This document shows positions 52,846 to 64,000 of a DNA stretch of 64,000 bases, piece after piece. A program made the position numbers and the translations under genes. Each line of letters opens with the position of its first letter. The stretch's first letter is position 1. The DNA comes from Mytilus trossulus (Eukaryota; Mollusca; Bivalvia; Mytilida; Mytilidae), in the NCBI RefSeq assembly GCF_036588685.1, contig NC_086379.1, positions 16,601,862 through 16,665,861 of the forward strand, in the 5' to 3' direction. The notes beneath the pieces were generated by a model. That model was given only the letters and a program-made list of their open reading frames with translations, searched no databases and was not told the origin of the DNA.

Positions 52846-53757
52846 GGGCGCGGTGTGTTAGTGTAAGTTCATACCGATGGCCGGAGGCCATAGTGTTTTC
52901 TAACACCGACATACCAAGTCCGAATGGGATAACTATTTCACATACCAGCTGTTCAAGATTTAGGCGAGTGCCTTTTACCATAAAATTAGATTTTTATCGG
53001 GCCCACCTTACACGCGGATAAATTATATATCAATTGAAAGCTACACATCTGTACTATCTGTTTTGCCCGGTCGTAAAAAAATCGTATGGTGCAATTTCCG
53101 TCAATTCAAGATCAAAGGTCAATGACGAATAAGTGCATATTTTCTAAGATTTAAGCCTGCTTGCATAATATGACTTATATATACTAAATTCACCTATTTA
53201 AACAATTTGAACTTTTAGCAGACAGATAAATAATGCTTAATCAAATGCATTTTCAAATGTTTAAAGCTTGTTTTTGATAGACGGCAAATGTGTGAAAACT
53301 TATTTTTTTCTTTCTGAAGCAACTACTTATTAATTAAAACTAAGTAAAACCCTTCGATAATTATCAAAGAACTTATTGACACCATGAATTTCCTAAAAAT
53401 ATGCTTACTGCTTATCAAACAGCAAAGATCTCATACAGATGCCCAAAACATCACCATCTGCCAAAAAAAAAACCAGCTTTAAAGCATTTCTTTCTATTTG
53501 AACGTTGCATGTGGTCAATATAAGATTTAATAGCAAATTCTTTAGAATCTGAAAAATGTAAAGTAAAAAAATATATGCGCCAATCATACTATTGCTTGAA
53601 ATAAAGGGGACGAAACTATTAATAAAGAGATTGCAATCTGCCTTGTAGCTACCATACTAAAATAAATATCTTTCGACTTTTCTTATTGTTCGATTTGTAG
53701 CTTCTTTATAAAAAATGATGTAGTGAAAAGACCTTTTAATTTTTTTATGTTAACCAT

Positions 53758-53885
53758 AACAAATAAATTGAAAATTTAGACAAAAATAAATTAAAAAATA
53801 AATTGAAAATTTAGACAAAAATAGATAAAAATAAATTTAAAATTAAGACAAAAATAAATAAAAAATAAATTGAAAATTGAAATTT
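53758..53885. repeat. AT-rich minisatellite, about 35-bp unit
   Basis: Repeated AAATAAATTGAAAATT and AGACAAAAATAAAT words; about four units with decay. Confidence 0.8.
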
Positions 53886-54189
53886 CAAAGAATGAAAAAA
53901 CCAGTTAACACATTATAAAACTTGACTTCTTGATTGCTTAAACTGAGTTGGTTTAAATGCATTAATTAATCAAATGAGAATAGGTTTGAAGAAAATCATT
54001 CGTTCATAAGCAACGATTCTAGTTACAACTATACTTCCTTAACAGCTTGTGTTTCTAAAGACGACTGAAAAAAAGTTACCATTGTCTTGAAAATTCACTT
54101 TCCACTATAAAAATGATTTCATCTCACTGCATTAATAGTGCCAAATTTGTGACAATGATAGATTCGTTTTTTCATTGAAATTTACTTAA

Positions 54190-54760
54190 CAGATATAGTT
54201 TACTCTATCAGGTATCTTGAAATCGACGATGAGGGTTGGTTGAGGACAAGTTATACGACAAAAGAGATGAGCATGAATCAACCCATTAAAAACACTCCTT
54301 ACTACCCAATTATAAACTTTTCATTTTTATGTAGCAATATTATAGCAAGATCTGCATATCTATACTACGTATGGAAGAGACCGAATTCATTGAGCCTCAA
54401 CTTCTCTAAAACAATAACAAGTCTGAAACATAATGATAGGACGTATAAATGTAAGGTTTTGTATTTCCTAAATTTGTTTTTGCACAACGGAATAACAGAA
54501 ACACTGAACTGCTTCAAAAACAATCTCTAACATAGAAAGGAACATATTATTCGATTCCAACTGCCATATGCCTGATTTGGTACATGACATTTGAAGAAAA
54601 ATAGTGGTTTGAACATGGTATTAAACCAGAGTTAAGATGCAAAGTTGAAACCATCCCTTTGAAAATTTTATTAACGCCACTTCGAGTTGGTTGACATATC
54701 TGTTTCGACAGATGTCGACTGATAAGTTCCAATCGACGTAATAAAAAAACGTCATCTCAG
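54190..54760 (+). mobile_element. PLE-1 relic inside the inverted-repeat insertion
   Basis: LEIDDEGWLRT, YPIINFSFLCSNIIAR and, further on, ATTAACGCCACTTCGAGTTG match the PLE-1 C-terminal region, with large gaps. Confidence 0.5.
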
Positions 54761-54987
54761 ACTTGACTGTCACCTACCGAATAAGACTTGGCATCGAGTT
54801 AGAATTATATGAGTCACAAGACGGTTGTCACATGTGGAAAATGATCTGCTTATCATTCACCTAAAAAAAAATTGAAGAAGGGGGGGGGGGTATTCAATCT
54901 GTAGTCTAATATGTTGTGTTTTGTATACTGGTTTGATCTGGTTAAAATTGTAGATCATTGTAGTTAAAAGTAACATGATAACGATTT

Positions 54988-55012
54988 GATTATATATATA
55001 TATATATATACA
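54988..55012. repeat. (TA)n microsatellite
   Basis: Twelve TA units. A run of G lies nearby at 54,881-54,890. Confidence 0.9.
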
Positions 55013-56040
55013 TCACCGTAAGCAAAGTAAGTTATTTTCGCAGATATTTGTCTTATTGCGTTAATCTTCTTCACTTTACTTTGAGGCGTTTTTTGCCGAT
55101 TTTCATAACTGCAAGTTTTGTCTTTAAAGTAAAAATCAACATCTCAAACCATGAATCAAAGAAACTAAATTAAAACCATGAACAAAATAAAAGAAAATAC
55201 AAGAAACAAACAGGGTCAGGAAGGGTATTTTACTTTTCATATGTTTTTTTAATTTCACAACTGCTTATAGTGTTTTACATACACAATGACATGCATTTCT
55301 ATTTTAAAAGCTTATGTTGAAAATACCCAAAGCATCTTTTATTCAAATAATTAAAGAGATTAAACTGGTAAACACATTTGATATGTCTAACACGATTTTA
55401 AATTAAATACGAAGTAGCAGCATTATATTTAGTTCGTTTACATCCCACTTTAGACAACAAAGTATTTCTAAACAAGGTTACCTATTTCAATGTTGCCTAC
55501 AAATTAGTCGCAAAATCATGTTTGCAGTTAAACATGATTACAAATTTGACTTCGTAAAAACATAGATTACCTCAATTAGCTCGTATATATTCTTTTCGAA
55601 CATTAAGTAACCCTTCTTTTATTATGGAAAATCATCCTCCTCCCTGATATTGACAATTACCGATGTGTAATCTTAACATAAAATAACAAAATGGTCGCTT
55701 TTTGCAGATGGCAGATTTTTAGGCAACTGCAAACACTTCGATCGAAGGCTGTTCTATGAAGAATAATTAATAATTGTATCTTAAAATTTCAAAATAAATA
55801 TTCCTTGACCTAAAACATATACATTGATCTGGTTTTTTTTAGCATACACATATCGATCCCCTAAGATATGTTTTACTTTTGGAACAATTCTTTTTTTATT
55901 TGTGATGAATTTCAATTTTCAGGAAATATTGCGCATCTAACCTTTATTTTTTTTAGTATTTTAGTAAATAATGTATCATGTTATATAAAGTTCATATAAT
56001 CTTTGTGAAGATTTTATATGATATTTCACCTTGATTTAAC
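55013..56040. other. Interior of the inverted-repeat insertion, right half
   Basis: AT-rich; no ORF above 60 codons and no domain recognised. Confidence 0.4.
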
Positions 56041-56234
56041 AGAAAATGCACCGCACGATTTTTTTACGACCGGGCAAAACAGAAAGTACAGATTATAAGC
56101 TGTCGAATATTATATAATACAGCTGTGTGTTAGGTGGATGCATTAAAGTGGTTAACTAAGCAGGTTTTTTTTTTAAAAATAAGTCTCTCTCCTATTAACG
56201 AAAAACTCATTAATACTTCATTAAATCTTGTTCA

Positions 56235-57190
56235 GATCGTCACAAAATACTTTAATAATACTTTATATATTATTATATAGTATATATCTATATATACCGT
56301 TTGTGAGCCCCGAAAATAATGTTTAAATATGTTTAATTAACAATGAGTTTGTATCCAGTCGTCCTGGTGTAGGGTTTTGAATTGTGGTTATATATTCTAC
56401 AGGTCTTGAGTTCGAATCCCAGCAAAGACAATGGATTTTTTTCTACGTAAAGTTGAATAGCTTTTCTTTTCTGTATAAGTATTTCTAAGTTTTATTGTGG
56501 AATAGAAATTTCCGATAAACTGTTACTAAACAACGGAAAGAAGGTAAAACAAAGAAACTAAAGCAGGGGTGATCGGGCGGGTGTGATTCGGCTCAGATCA
56601 CCCCTTGTAGAATAAAGGAGCTGGGATGTAACAATTGCTTCCCAACCCTTTTGAATCTGATAAACATAATTATTCGACAACAGTTCTATACACTGGCGAA
56701 TTATGAGTGACAAGGTCCCACATCTCAACGGGTAATATTTTTTCAAAATATAATTCCTGTAATTGAAGCTTCAAATGTTAATGTTATGCCCATGTGAATA
56801 GCTTTTCCTGAGTTCTTTGGAAGGATGGATTTTTTAAACTCGTAATAATGATTATAGTTACATGATGAAGCATAGATTATATATACTGTTTCCTCCTTAA
56901 AGTCAAATGCATTTATATTTTTTTCTAAATATACACGCAAGATTTGCCAAGGAACGATAGTCTCTACCTCTTTTCAATGTTTATGTATGAAAATATATGT
57001 TTGTAATCAACCCCTTAATGGTTGAAGTGATTTTTTGAAGGGAGGTAATCAAAAACATTATTTCACAGTTATTTCCGTATACTCGGTCAATATCAAATTA
57101 TGTTAAGTGCAAATTTATTTGCAATGCAATTCAGTAGTTTTACTGTCCAATTGTTGAGTACATGCAGTTATGCATGGGGTAAAGCTTTAG
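56235..57190. repeat. End of unit B with tRNA-like SINE remnant
   Basis: Matches 18,790-18,870 and 19,850-20,640 of A1, without the PLE-1 and MITE. B-box-like TTGAGTTCGAATCCCAG at 56,406-56,422 marks the SINE remnant. Confidence 0.6.
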
Positions 57191-57690
57191 ATTATTTAAA
57201 GATTTGTTGTGTTACATACATTTGTTCCTGGTCTCGCTCCGTTTGGGTTTGGTGATTCTCTCAGTTTAAATTTGTTTTATATTTATATCCTCTCTTAAAA
57301 GGTGGTATGGGTGTCTTTTGCCATCTTGTTTGTACATAACAGAGAACCTATAGTCTGGATTTAAATTAAATAAGCCAAGTTTTATGAGGAATGTAGATTA
57401 CTATATGTACTAATCTGAATTTTATTTAAAAGAAAAGTTATAAGAGTTTTTACTTTTTAATATTAATATTTTTTACAAATATAGATTGACTTTTAATGTT
57501 TTTAAGATTAGAATTGAAGTTGAGATATTTCAGACGTTGTTCATTTCTGAAGGGATCTACATGAAAGTATGCTATTTTATATATTACCCCAGAAAAAATG
57601 CCAATGACCCGATCATTTCTATTGATTTTCTCAAAGCATTTACTAAAAGCTATTTTCTCACATTTTGATTCTATCATATAGTTTATATTA
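57191..57690. other. Start of unit C, no gene seen
   Basis: GGGTAAAGCTTTAGATTATT at the junction resembles the starts of A1 and B. The rest shows nothing. Confidence 0.4.
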
Positions 57691-57691
57691 T

Positions 57692-58950
57692 AGATAATGC
57701 ATATTTTAAGGTTTTGTTCTACGACAAGGAAAACCTTAAAATATGCATTATCTGACTTAAATACCGTCAAAAAATATTATTTTTTATAAAGATTTGTAAG
57801 ATTTAGTTTCCTTTATTACCTACAACACTAAAGTGGAATATTCTTTTCTAATTCGTTCAGGTTTTAATACGCCCTACGGCTCATTTAGAATGTGAAATAA
57901 AACTCACTAATAAATCTAGATATAAACCTTTTAAAAAATATTATCCATACACAATACAAATATAACTGTAACTGCATGAAGTAAGACACAAACGTATTAT
58001 TTCCATCCGATAACAGTGTATGACAAATTCAAAACACATCGTGAGTAATTTATTGTACCACTTAGTTTATGGAAAAGGGAAGGGGTATTTTTTTTCCTAT
58101 TTGTAATGTCATTTCTATCGCAAAACAGTGGTTATTCTTTTAAACAATTTTAATTGAATCGGATGAAAAATTCAGAAAGATTGTCTTTTGAATAGCAATG
58201 CATTTTATTAACAGATAATCATGATATAATTATATACCCTGCTCACCCGACCCTTTTCTGAGTAACGTAAATGTTATTCAATAGAATATAAAATATATCT
58301 TATTAGTTGATCATTTGGTAGAGTAATAGGTATACATAAATTTTAAAAAAAAAGTTAAGAACTAACACTAAGACGAATATATACACATGTAGGTCACAGT
58401 ATGATTTCCTATTCAGCGTTTATTGTCCTGAAAATCCATGAAATATTTGCCACTGAACGTTAGGCAAACAACAAAAAATCAACTCTACTATTCAGTATGA
58501 CTCAAAAAGATTTTCAAAATCTAACACACGAATATGTTAAATCTGGCTTTTTCTTTATGAAAGTCTACATTAAAATTCTTCTCACATATATGATAATGTT
58601 TCTTTATTTCAGCGATAAATTAACAAAACTTCACGCGTTATTTGTTTCTAAAGTTAAAATACGGGCAATGGCGGTTTCTTTTACATCTATCATCGATTGA
58701 AATTTAAAATATCAATTTCCAAATCGGCAACAAAAAGCATCAGATGAGTAAAATTTTGAAGTAAATTTATTTTTTTATAGATTGCATTTTTATCAAGAAA
58801 CATAATGACCTCACACAGGTCATTATTTTATGCCTTTAAGAAAATTTCATTGAAACATGGTATCGTCCGGGTTGATTCTGAAAAAGAATGACCTGTCGAT
58901 TTGAAAGAAAATAACTCCATGTAGGTATATAAATGAGTTTATCTTCTAAT
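57692..58950 (-). repeat. 1.3-kb repeat with end hairpin (copy 2, inverted)
   Basis: Reverse complement of about 30,095-31,315. The end hairpin here is shorter: two perfect 24-bp arms (57,692-57,715, 57,730-57,753) with a 14-nt loop GTTCTACGACAAGG. An ORF at 58,497-58,700 is not conserved in copy 1. Confidence 0.7.
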
Positions 58951-59265
58951 CACATAAAAATGTTTTGTTCCTGTATACATGTAATCCTTTTGTTACAACC
59001 TTTAGTTTAGCTTCAGAAAATGTGCAGTGACCTAACATTTTTATTGTCGAGTATGTGACTTTTGTCGCAAAAGCGAGACATATATTCACTCTGGTTAAAT
59101 TTTATGAAAATTTTTAAAATTACTTTCTTGAACTATCATGGTTTTTAACAAACTTTTACAGCAGCTTGTTTATGATCATTAAATAGTATCCAGATGTAAA
59201 TTTTGTTAAAAAAAAGTTCTGTGTTTCCATATTTTACTTATAAATGGACTTTTGTCGCAGAAAGT
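58951..59265. other. Unit C sequence
   Basis: GACTTTTGTCGC..AAG motifs at 59,060 and 59,248 suggest an R5/R6-like repeat border. No gene. Confidence 0.35.
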
Positions 59266-59269
59266 TCGA

Positions 59270-60125
59270 CATAGGGATCGTGATCTTCTTAAAAGCTTTA
59301 TATTTTTGAAGATGGAAGACCTGGATGCTTCATACTTTGTCTATGGATGATTCATGTTACGAAGTTTCCGTCAGTCACATGTCCAAAATCTTTGACCTCG
59401 TTTTTATGGTTCAATGACTACTTGTAAAAGTTAAGATTTTTTTGTAATGTTAAATTATCTCTTATTATAAGTAAAAGGATACATATATTTGGTATGTGCT
59501 TACCTTGCAAGGTCCTCGTGCCAGTCAGAGAGTTTACACTTGACCTTGACCTCATTGCATGGATCAGTCAACAAGGTTAAGTTTTGGTGGCCAAGTCCGT
59601 ATCTCAGATACGATAAGCAATATGTCTAGTATACGTGGTGTATGGAAGGACTTTAAGGTGTGCAAGTCCAATTGGCAGAAGTCATCTGACTTTGAACTCA
59701 TTTTCATGGTTCAGTGGTTAAAGATAAGTTCTTTTGTGTTTTGGTCTGTTTTTCTTGTACTGTATGCACTAGGTCTACTATATTTGGTGTATGGACATAT
59801 TTTATGATATATATGTTAATTTGTTATTGTGCAGGTTTTATTTGACCTTGACCTCATTTACGGTTCATTGCTCAGTGTCTATGTTTTTGGTTTGTTTTTC
59901 GTAAACTGTAAGGAATATGTTCTGTAGACGAAACGCGCGTCTGGCGTATTAAATTATAATCCTGGTACCTTTGATAACTATTAACTAAATTTGTTGCATG
60001 GAAGAATTGTTAGCTGTACCTGCCTGCCTGGCAGGTTTATCTGACATTAACCTCATTTTCATGGTTTCTTGGTTAACTTTTTGTTTGTTTTGTTTATGTT
60101 AAAATTATGTGACAGATGTAATAGA
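59270..60125 (+). repeat. Repeat R6, about five degenerate tandem copies
   Basis: GACCTCATTTTCATGGTTCA and variants recur at about 59,393, 59,548, 59,693, 59,848 and 60,047, period about 145-200 bp. A 3' half of R1 with half a hammerhead interrupts the array near 59,918-60,000. Confidence 0.65.
59918..59949 (+). ncRNA. 3' half of a hammerhead ribozyme
   Basis: TGTAGAC-GAAAC-GCGC-GTC-TGGCGTA is perfect but the CTGATGA half is absent; the repeat joins R6-type sequence just upstream. Confidence 0.5.
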
Positions 60126-60559
60126 AGCTTTATATTTTGGACTATCAACATAAGATCAATAATTAGTAAAGAAGGTGAGACCATGCTGTGTGTGCACTCT
60201 TGTCTGACAGTAAACATTACATTCACTCTGTGGTTAAAGTTTTTAAAATTACTATCCTGGATTTGTACCAAACTTTGACAGAAGTTAATGATGTTTATGA
60301 TCTTACGCTAGAATTTAGAAGGAATATTTATAAAAATTTATTACCAGTTCTTCCGTATAGAAATTATAAATGAGTTAGTTTTTCGTGTGGTTAAAATTAC
60401 ATATAGTCTGCAGTTCAAGATTTTCTATCATTTTTTAGATTTAAAAAGAAGGCGAGTCACTATATTCCGAGAAACCCTTACGAATTTATACATTTTTGTA
60501 CATATCACAATATAAACTACATATTGGCAAAGTATAAACAAATTCTTTCATTTTTAATT

Positions 60560-60765
60560 TAGACTCCCATACCACTTAAGTAGCATCGGCTTACCCTTCC
60601 GGAGCACATGAGATCATCCCCAGTTTTGGTGGGATTCGTGTAGTTTAGTCTATAGTTTTCTATGTTGTGTCTTGTGTACTTTTTTTCTTCGTCTTTGTCT
60701 CATTTAGCCATGACGTTGTCAGTTATTTTTTTATCTACGAGTTCAAATGTCCCTCTGATATATAT
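60560..60765 (+). mobile_element. PLE-1 3' end fragment
   Basis: TTACCCTTCCGGAGCACATG, TTTTGGTGGGATTCGTG and TAGCCATGACGTTGTCAG identify it. Confidence 0.6.
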
Positions 60766-60975
60766 AGTCTCTCTTTTAATACTTTTTATATTATTTGAAA
60801 ATCGATGCGCAACTGTTTTAAAATTACTTCCAGTTTTAAGTACACAATTACACAAACGTTTGACACACTAATTAACCCAAATATGTATTTCATGAATCGA
60901 AAGAGGTTATTTCCTGAGTAAACAATTATGTTTGTAAACCATGTTTGCAGCAGTGAACGTTGTGAATTTTTCAGT

Positions 60976-61042
60976 ATGGAACGATTTGTCTTACTTATCT
61001 GTTTTTCTACAAGAATATACTGCTTAACATTGGATTTATCTG
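60976..61042 (+). CDS. Exon 1, unit C: signal peptide
   Basis: Encodes MERFVLLICFSTRIYCLTLD then LS and ends phase 1 at G|GTAGGA, in line with exons at 4538 and 40,556 (conserved YCLT and final LS-G). FVLLICF gives a clear hydrophobic core. The rest of the gene must lie beyond the window or has been lost. An ATG at 60,928 extends the frame by 16 residues, but the unit A1/B alignment favours 60,976. Confidence 0.62.
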
Positions 61043-62565
61043 GTAGGATTGTCTTCGTTACTTACTGTAAGCATAATAATGATAGTATTACAATAAAAAG
61101 GGGGAGGGTAATACAATCTCATCCTAATTAATATTGATGAGCTAATAACAAACTTTGTACTGCTTCGGATTTTTTTCATAATTTCCTTTCTACTAATAAA
61201 TGTGTGTGTGAGAGAGAAAATGAACATAGTGAGGGAGACCTGTACAAAAGAAATATCTAATCGAGTCTGTACCATAATATACTATTTTAGACTGTCAACC
61301 AGAATGGTTACTGGGGTTAAAGAGAGGCAACCAAGATTGGCATCATAAAAGGATTAATGTTGGGAATTTCTCCAAATTTTGATTTCTTCATGAAACTATT
61401 CCTGGAGATATGCCATTGATTATATTCCTGCAGATGTTTTGCATACGAAACACTAATGTCAATTATGGTCTTCGAAATAAAAGGGAATTTGCAACTCCTA
61501 ACGATCAAACGCAGCCTTTAAAATAGTTTTATTCTCCAAAAGCTTGAAAAATGGATTACACTTATTAGAAGAGTTAAAAAATATTATAAGCCTCACATGC
61601 TGAATTGGGGTATTAGCCCCTCGTTTAGGCTTCTTTTCCACTGGGTCACTAAAAAATAACAAAATACAATACAATTATAGAAATTAGGCTAGTTCTCGTA
61701 GGGGTCATCCATAATTGTCAACCATTTTTCAAAGTGTACACAACTTACATTTTGGGGAGGGAATTCATTTTTACTGTACGCTTCTTTTTTTCTTATCTTT
61801 TCCGGAAATGTCATCAAATAAAATAGTCGGAAATGTTTTACTTTATTTTCAATGCAAATTTTTATATTCAACTAAACTATAATAGACAGGATCTTCTGAT
61901 TATTAAGAATGATTGATTCTCGTCTAAAAAAAAACAAATGGTTGATGTACACCTTTTGAGGGAGGGTAGGGGGTCTGAAAAGTGTATGTTTTTTTACACT
62001 TTGAAACATGATTAACAATAATAGATGAACCCTTTATTTTTACCACTCTCGTGTTAAATTTAGGTCAACACTGTGAGTTACTGAGGAGACGGGATGAAAT
62101 ACAATTTACCTTTTTAAGTATTATTTTACATCTGCTTCTTTTGCAAAGGGAGGATAATTAAAGATATTAGTCTTGATAACTTTCAATAAATATATTTCCT
62201 TATGTATAATATTCTATCTTTGAATATCAATATACTTATATCGATAAACCGGAAGTTGATATTCATTCAATGATCTTGTCACTACAGTTTCTTGTTCTCA
62301 ACATTTATGCACATACTGTATTATTAGATTCAAATTAGTGAAATTAAGGTGAATTTATCATGTTTACGTATAAACCTAACGGTTTAAGGAAGAGGAAGTT
62401 AACGTTTGTAAAAATAATTGATAACATCTTTAGATACATAATAATCATGATTATGTCTTTGAAAATAGAAATGTTATATATCTGGAGCTGGTATTTATTG
62501 AATCATAACATATTAATGTGGATCACCGACATTTAACTTTAAATCTCATAATATCATTTCTAGCT
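61043..62565. other. Unit C intron 1 or flank
   Basis: No 60-bp linker exon like those at 7980, 26,494 and 43,236 was found. An AG-preceded open stretch at 61,287-61,376 (DCQPEWLLG..) has no counterpart and is not called. Confidence 0.35.
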
Positions 62566-62569
62566 CACC

Positions 62570-63180
62570 GTTTCGAGGGAGAAAGCTTTTGCCCTCACTT
62601 GGCGTCCTCCGTCGTCTGTCGTCGTCCATCGTCATCCGTCTGGTCTTAACTATTTCAAACATCTTCTCCTATGAAACTGCTAAACCAATTCCTACCACAC
62701 TTTAGCTTAATTATCCTAAGGGTATCTTGAAGTGTGTATGCCATTTTCTGTTTTGTCTTAAACATAGCCGCCATGGCTAAAAATAGAACATATTCTACAA
62801 ATGTAGGTAAAATGCAGTTTTTCGATTATATCTCAAAAACCAAAACATTTAGAGCAAATCTGAAATTCGGTTAAAGTATGCATTAGGTAAAGTTATATAA
62901 GACCTAAAATTTGCAGAAGAATCTGTTATCTGGTTGCTGCCACTAAATTGGTAATTTTGAGGAAATTTTGCAGCTTTTGGTAATTTTTTAGAATATTATT
63001 TATGAAAAAGATAATCTGTAAAGAGCTAAAATGTTTAATAAAGTAAGATCTACAAAAAAGTTGATATGATCGAAATTGTCAATCGACCCCTTTAGGAGTT
63101 ACTGCCCTTTAAAGACAATTTTCCGAATTCTTCATCTAGTTTGCTTGCTTTAAAACTGCTGAATCAATTTCAGCAAAAGT
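62570..63180 (+). repeat. Repeat R5, fullest copy
   Basis: Includes CGTCGTCTGTCGTCGTCC, ATCTTCTCCTATGAAACTGC, CATAGCCGCCATGGCTAA, TGTCAATCGACCCCTTTAGG and GCCCTTTAAAGACAATTTT. The order is that of a common bivalve dispersed repeat. Confidence 0.65.
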
Positions 63181-63685
63181 TTAATTGAAGTCTGGAGCTG
63201 GCATGTCAGTTAACTGCTAGTAGTCTGTTGTTATTTATGTATTATTGTCATTTTGTTTATTTTCTTTGGTTACATCTTCTGACATCAGACTCGGACTTCT
63301 CTTGAACTGAATTTTAATGTGCGTATTGTTATGCGTTTATTTTTCTACATTGGTTAGAGGTATAGGGGGAGGGTTGAGATCTCACAAACATGTTTAACCC
63401 CGCCGCATTTTTGCGCCTGTCCCAAGTCAGGAGCCTCTGGCCTTTGTTTGTCTTGTATTATTTTTATATTAGTTTCTTGTGTACAATTTGGAAATTAGTA
63501 TGGCGTTCATTATTACTGAACTAGTATATATTTGTTTAGGGGCCATCTGAAGGACGCCTCCGGGTGCGGGAATTTCTCGCTACATTGAAGACCTGTTGGT
63601 GACCTTCTGCTGTTGTTTTTTTTATTTTGGTCGGGTTGTTGTCTCTTTGACACATTCCCCATTTCCATTCTCAATTTTATTTACC
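63181..63685 (+). mobile_element. PLE-2 3' region, complete end
   Basis: Reverse complement of 50,152-50,660 over its length, ending TTTCCATTCTCAATTTTAT. Well preserved, with no RT part: a heavily 5'-truncated insertion. Confidence 0.7.
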
Positions 63686-64000
63686 TGAAAGAGGTTCACA
63701 GTATCTATTATAAATTTTGTATTTCAATTCCTTGTATATCAAGAAACAATGCCACTATGACTTAAAAGGAACATAGGGGTAAAATGCATTTTTTTCGCTT
63801 TTGAAGAAAAAATGACGAACATTTAAATTTATTTTTAAGACACTCATTAATATATATTGAAAAGCAAAATTATCATTGTGGAAAGATTTTAAGCAAAAAA
63901 TAACAGTTGAGCGATTCATGCTCTTGGGGGCCTTATGTTTTGTCAAGAAGCAATCTCTAATTATTAGATATAAACTCATTAGATGTATTTTATTAGGTGA
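63686..64000. other. Window end, nothing recognised
   Basis: AT-rich sequence; the minus-strand open frame at 63,755-63,979 shows no family features. Confidence 0.35.

Larger units (their letters stand above)
52990..56150. mobile_element. About 3.2-kb insertion bounded by inverted repeats
   Basis: Left arm about 52,990-53,105 and right arm about 56,045-56,150 are inverted copies: both contain CTGTTTTGCCCGGTCGTAAA followed by AAAATCGT and GGTGCA, and the match goes on outward with gaps (CCT.ACAC.C.G). A1 runs continuously across this site (about 18,775-18,790). The interior holds a PLE-1 relic (54,190-54,760), a minisatellite, a G-run and a (TA)n tract, but no transposase. It could be a long-TIR DNA transposon or foldback element. 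Confidence 0.6.

Noticed and set aside
61287..61376. Possible second exon of unit C
   Set aside because: It has an AG and an open frame with right phase, but no similarity to any exon in the other units and no donor before the stop.

Overview
The window looks like a piece of nuclear genome from a marine bivalve, most likely a mussel (Mytilus or a close relative). The evidence is its AT-rich, intron-dominated layout, its short phase-matched exons of a sea-urchin-egg-lectin-like (SUEL, rhamnose-binding lectin) family, and its dense Penelope-like and hammerhead-containing repeats. This species call rests on recognising repeat and protein families, not on a database search. Few long open reading frames are host genes; most host coding sequence sits in exons of 60 to 490 bp.

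The main content is a tandem array of at least four related units, all on the + strand: A1 (about 25-20,640), A2 (about 20,640-34,260), B (about 34,260-57,190) and C (about 57,190 to beyond the window end). Unit starts resemble one another, and the junctions at 20.64, 34.27 and 57.19 kb run straight from one unit into the next. A1 holds the fullest gene: a signal-peptide exon (4538-4616), a 60-bp linker exon (7980-8039), a SUEL exon (8529-8822) with a charged terminal exon (11769-11920), a duplicated SUEL and terminal exon pair (13208-13501, 14521-14678), a Thr-rich stalk exon (17016-17144) and a transmembrane plus Tyr-rich cytoplasmic exon (18143-18633). Every internal junction is phase 1, so the same lectin can in principle be made as a secreted protein of 194 aa or as a single-pass receptor of 350 aa. 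B repeats the membrane version (306 aa, tail cut short by a stop). A2 has a broken SUEL exon and a different terminal exon. C shows only its signal-peptide exon.

Mobile DNA fills the introns and the spaces between genes. It includes two Penelope-like families (here PLE-1 and PLE-2) whose 3' ends account for several abundant repeats, a 5'-truncated non-LTR retrotransposon (about 36,711-39,982), a hAT-type MITE with an exact 8-bp target duplication nested in a PLE-1 copy, another TIR-type MITE found in A1 but absent from B, a roughly 3.2-kb inverted-repeat-bounded insertion, and tRNA-derived SINEs. One repeat family contains a type I hammerhead ribozyme; at least eight copies are visible, one with an intact catalytic core. 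Paired empty and filled sites between A1 and B give good insertion boundaries.

Splice sites, isoforms and ligand are inferred from sequence alone. No genuine tRNA, rRNA or CRISPR was found.
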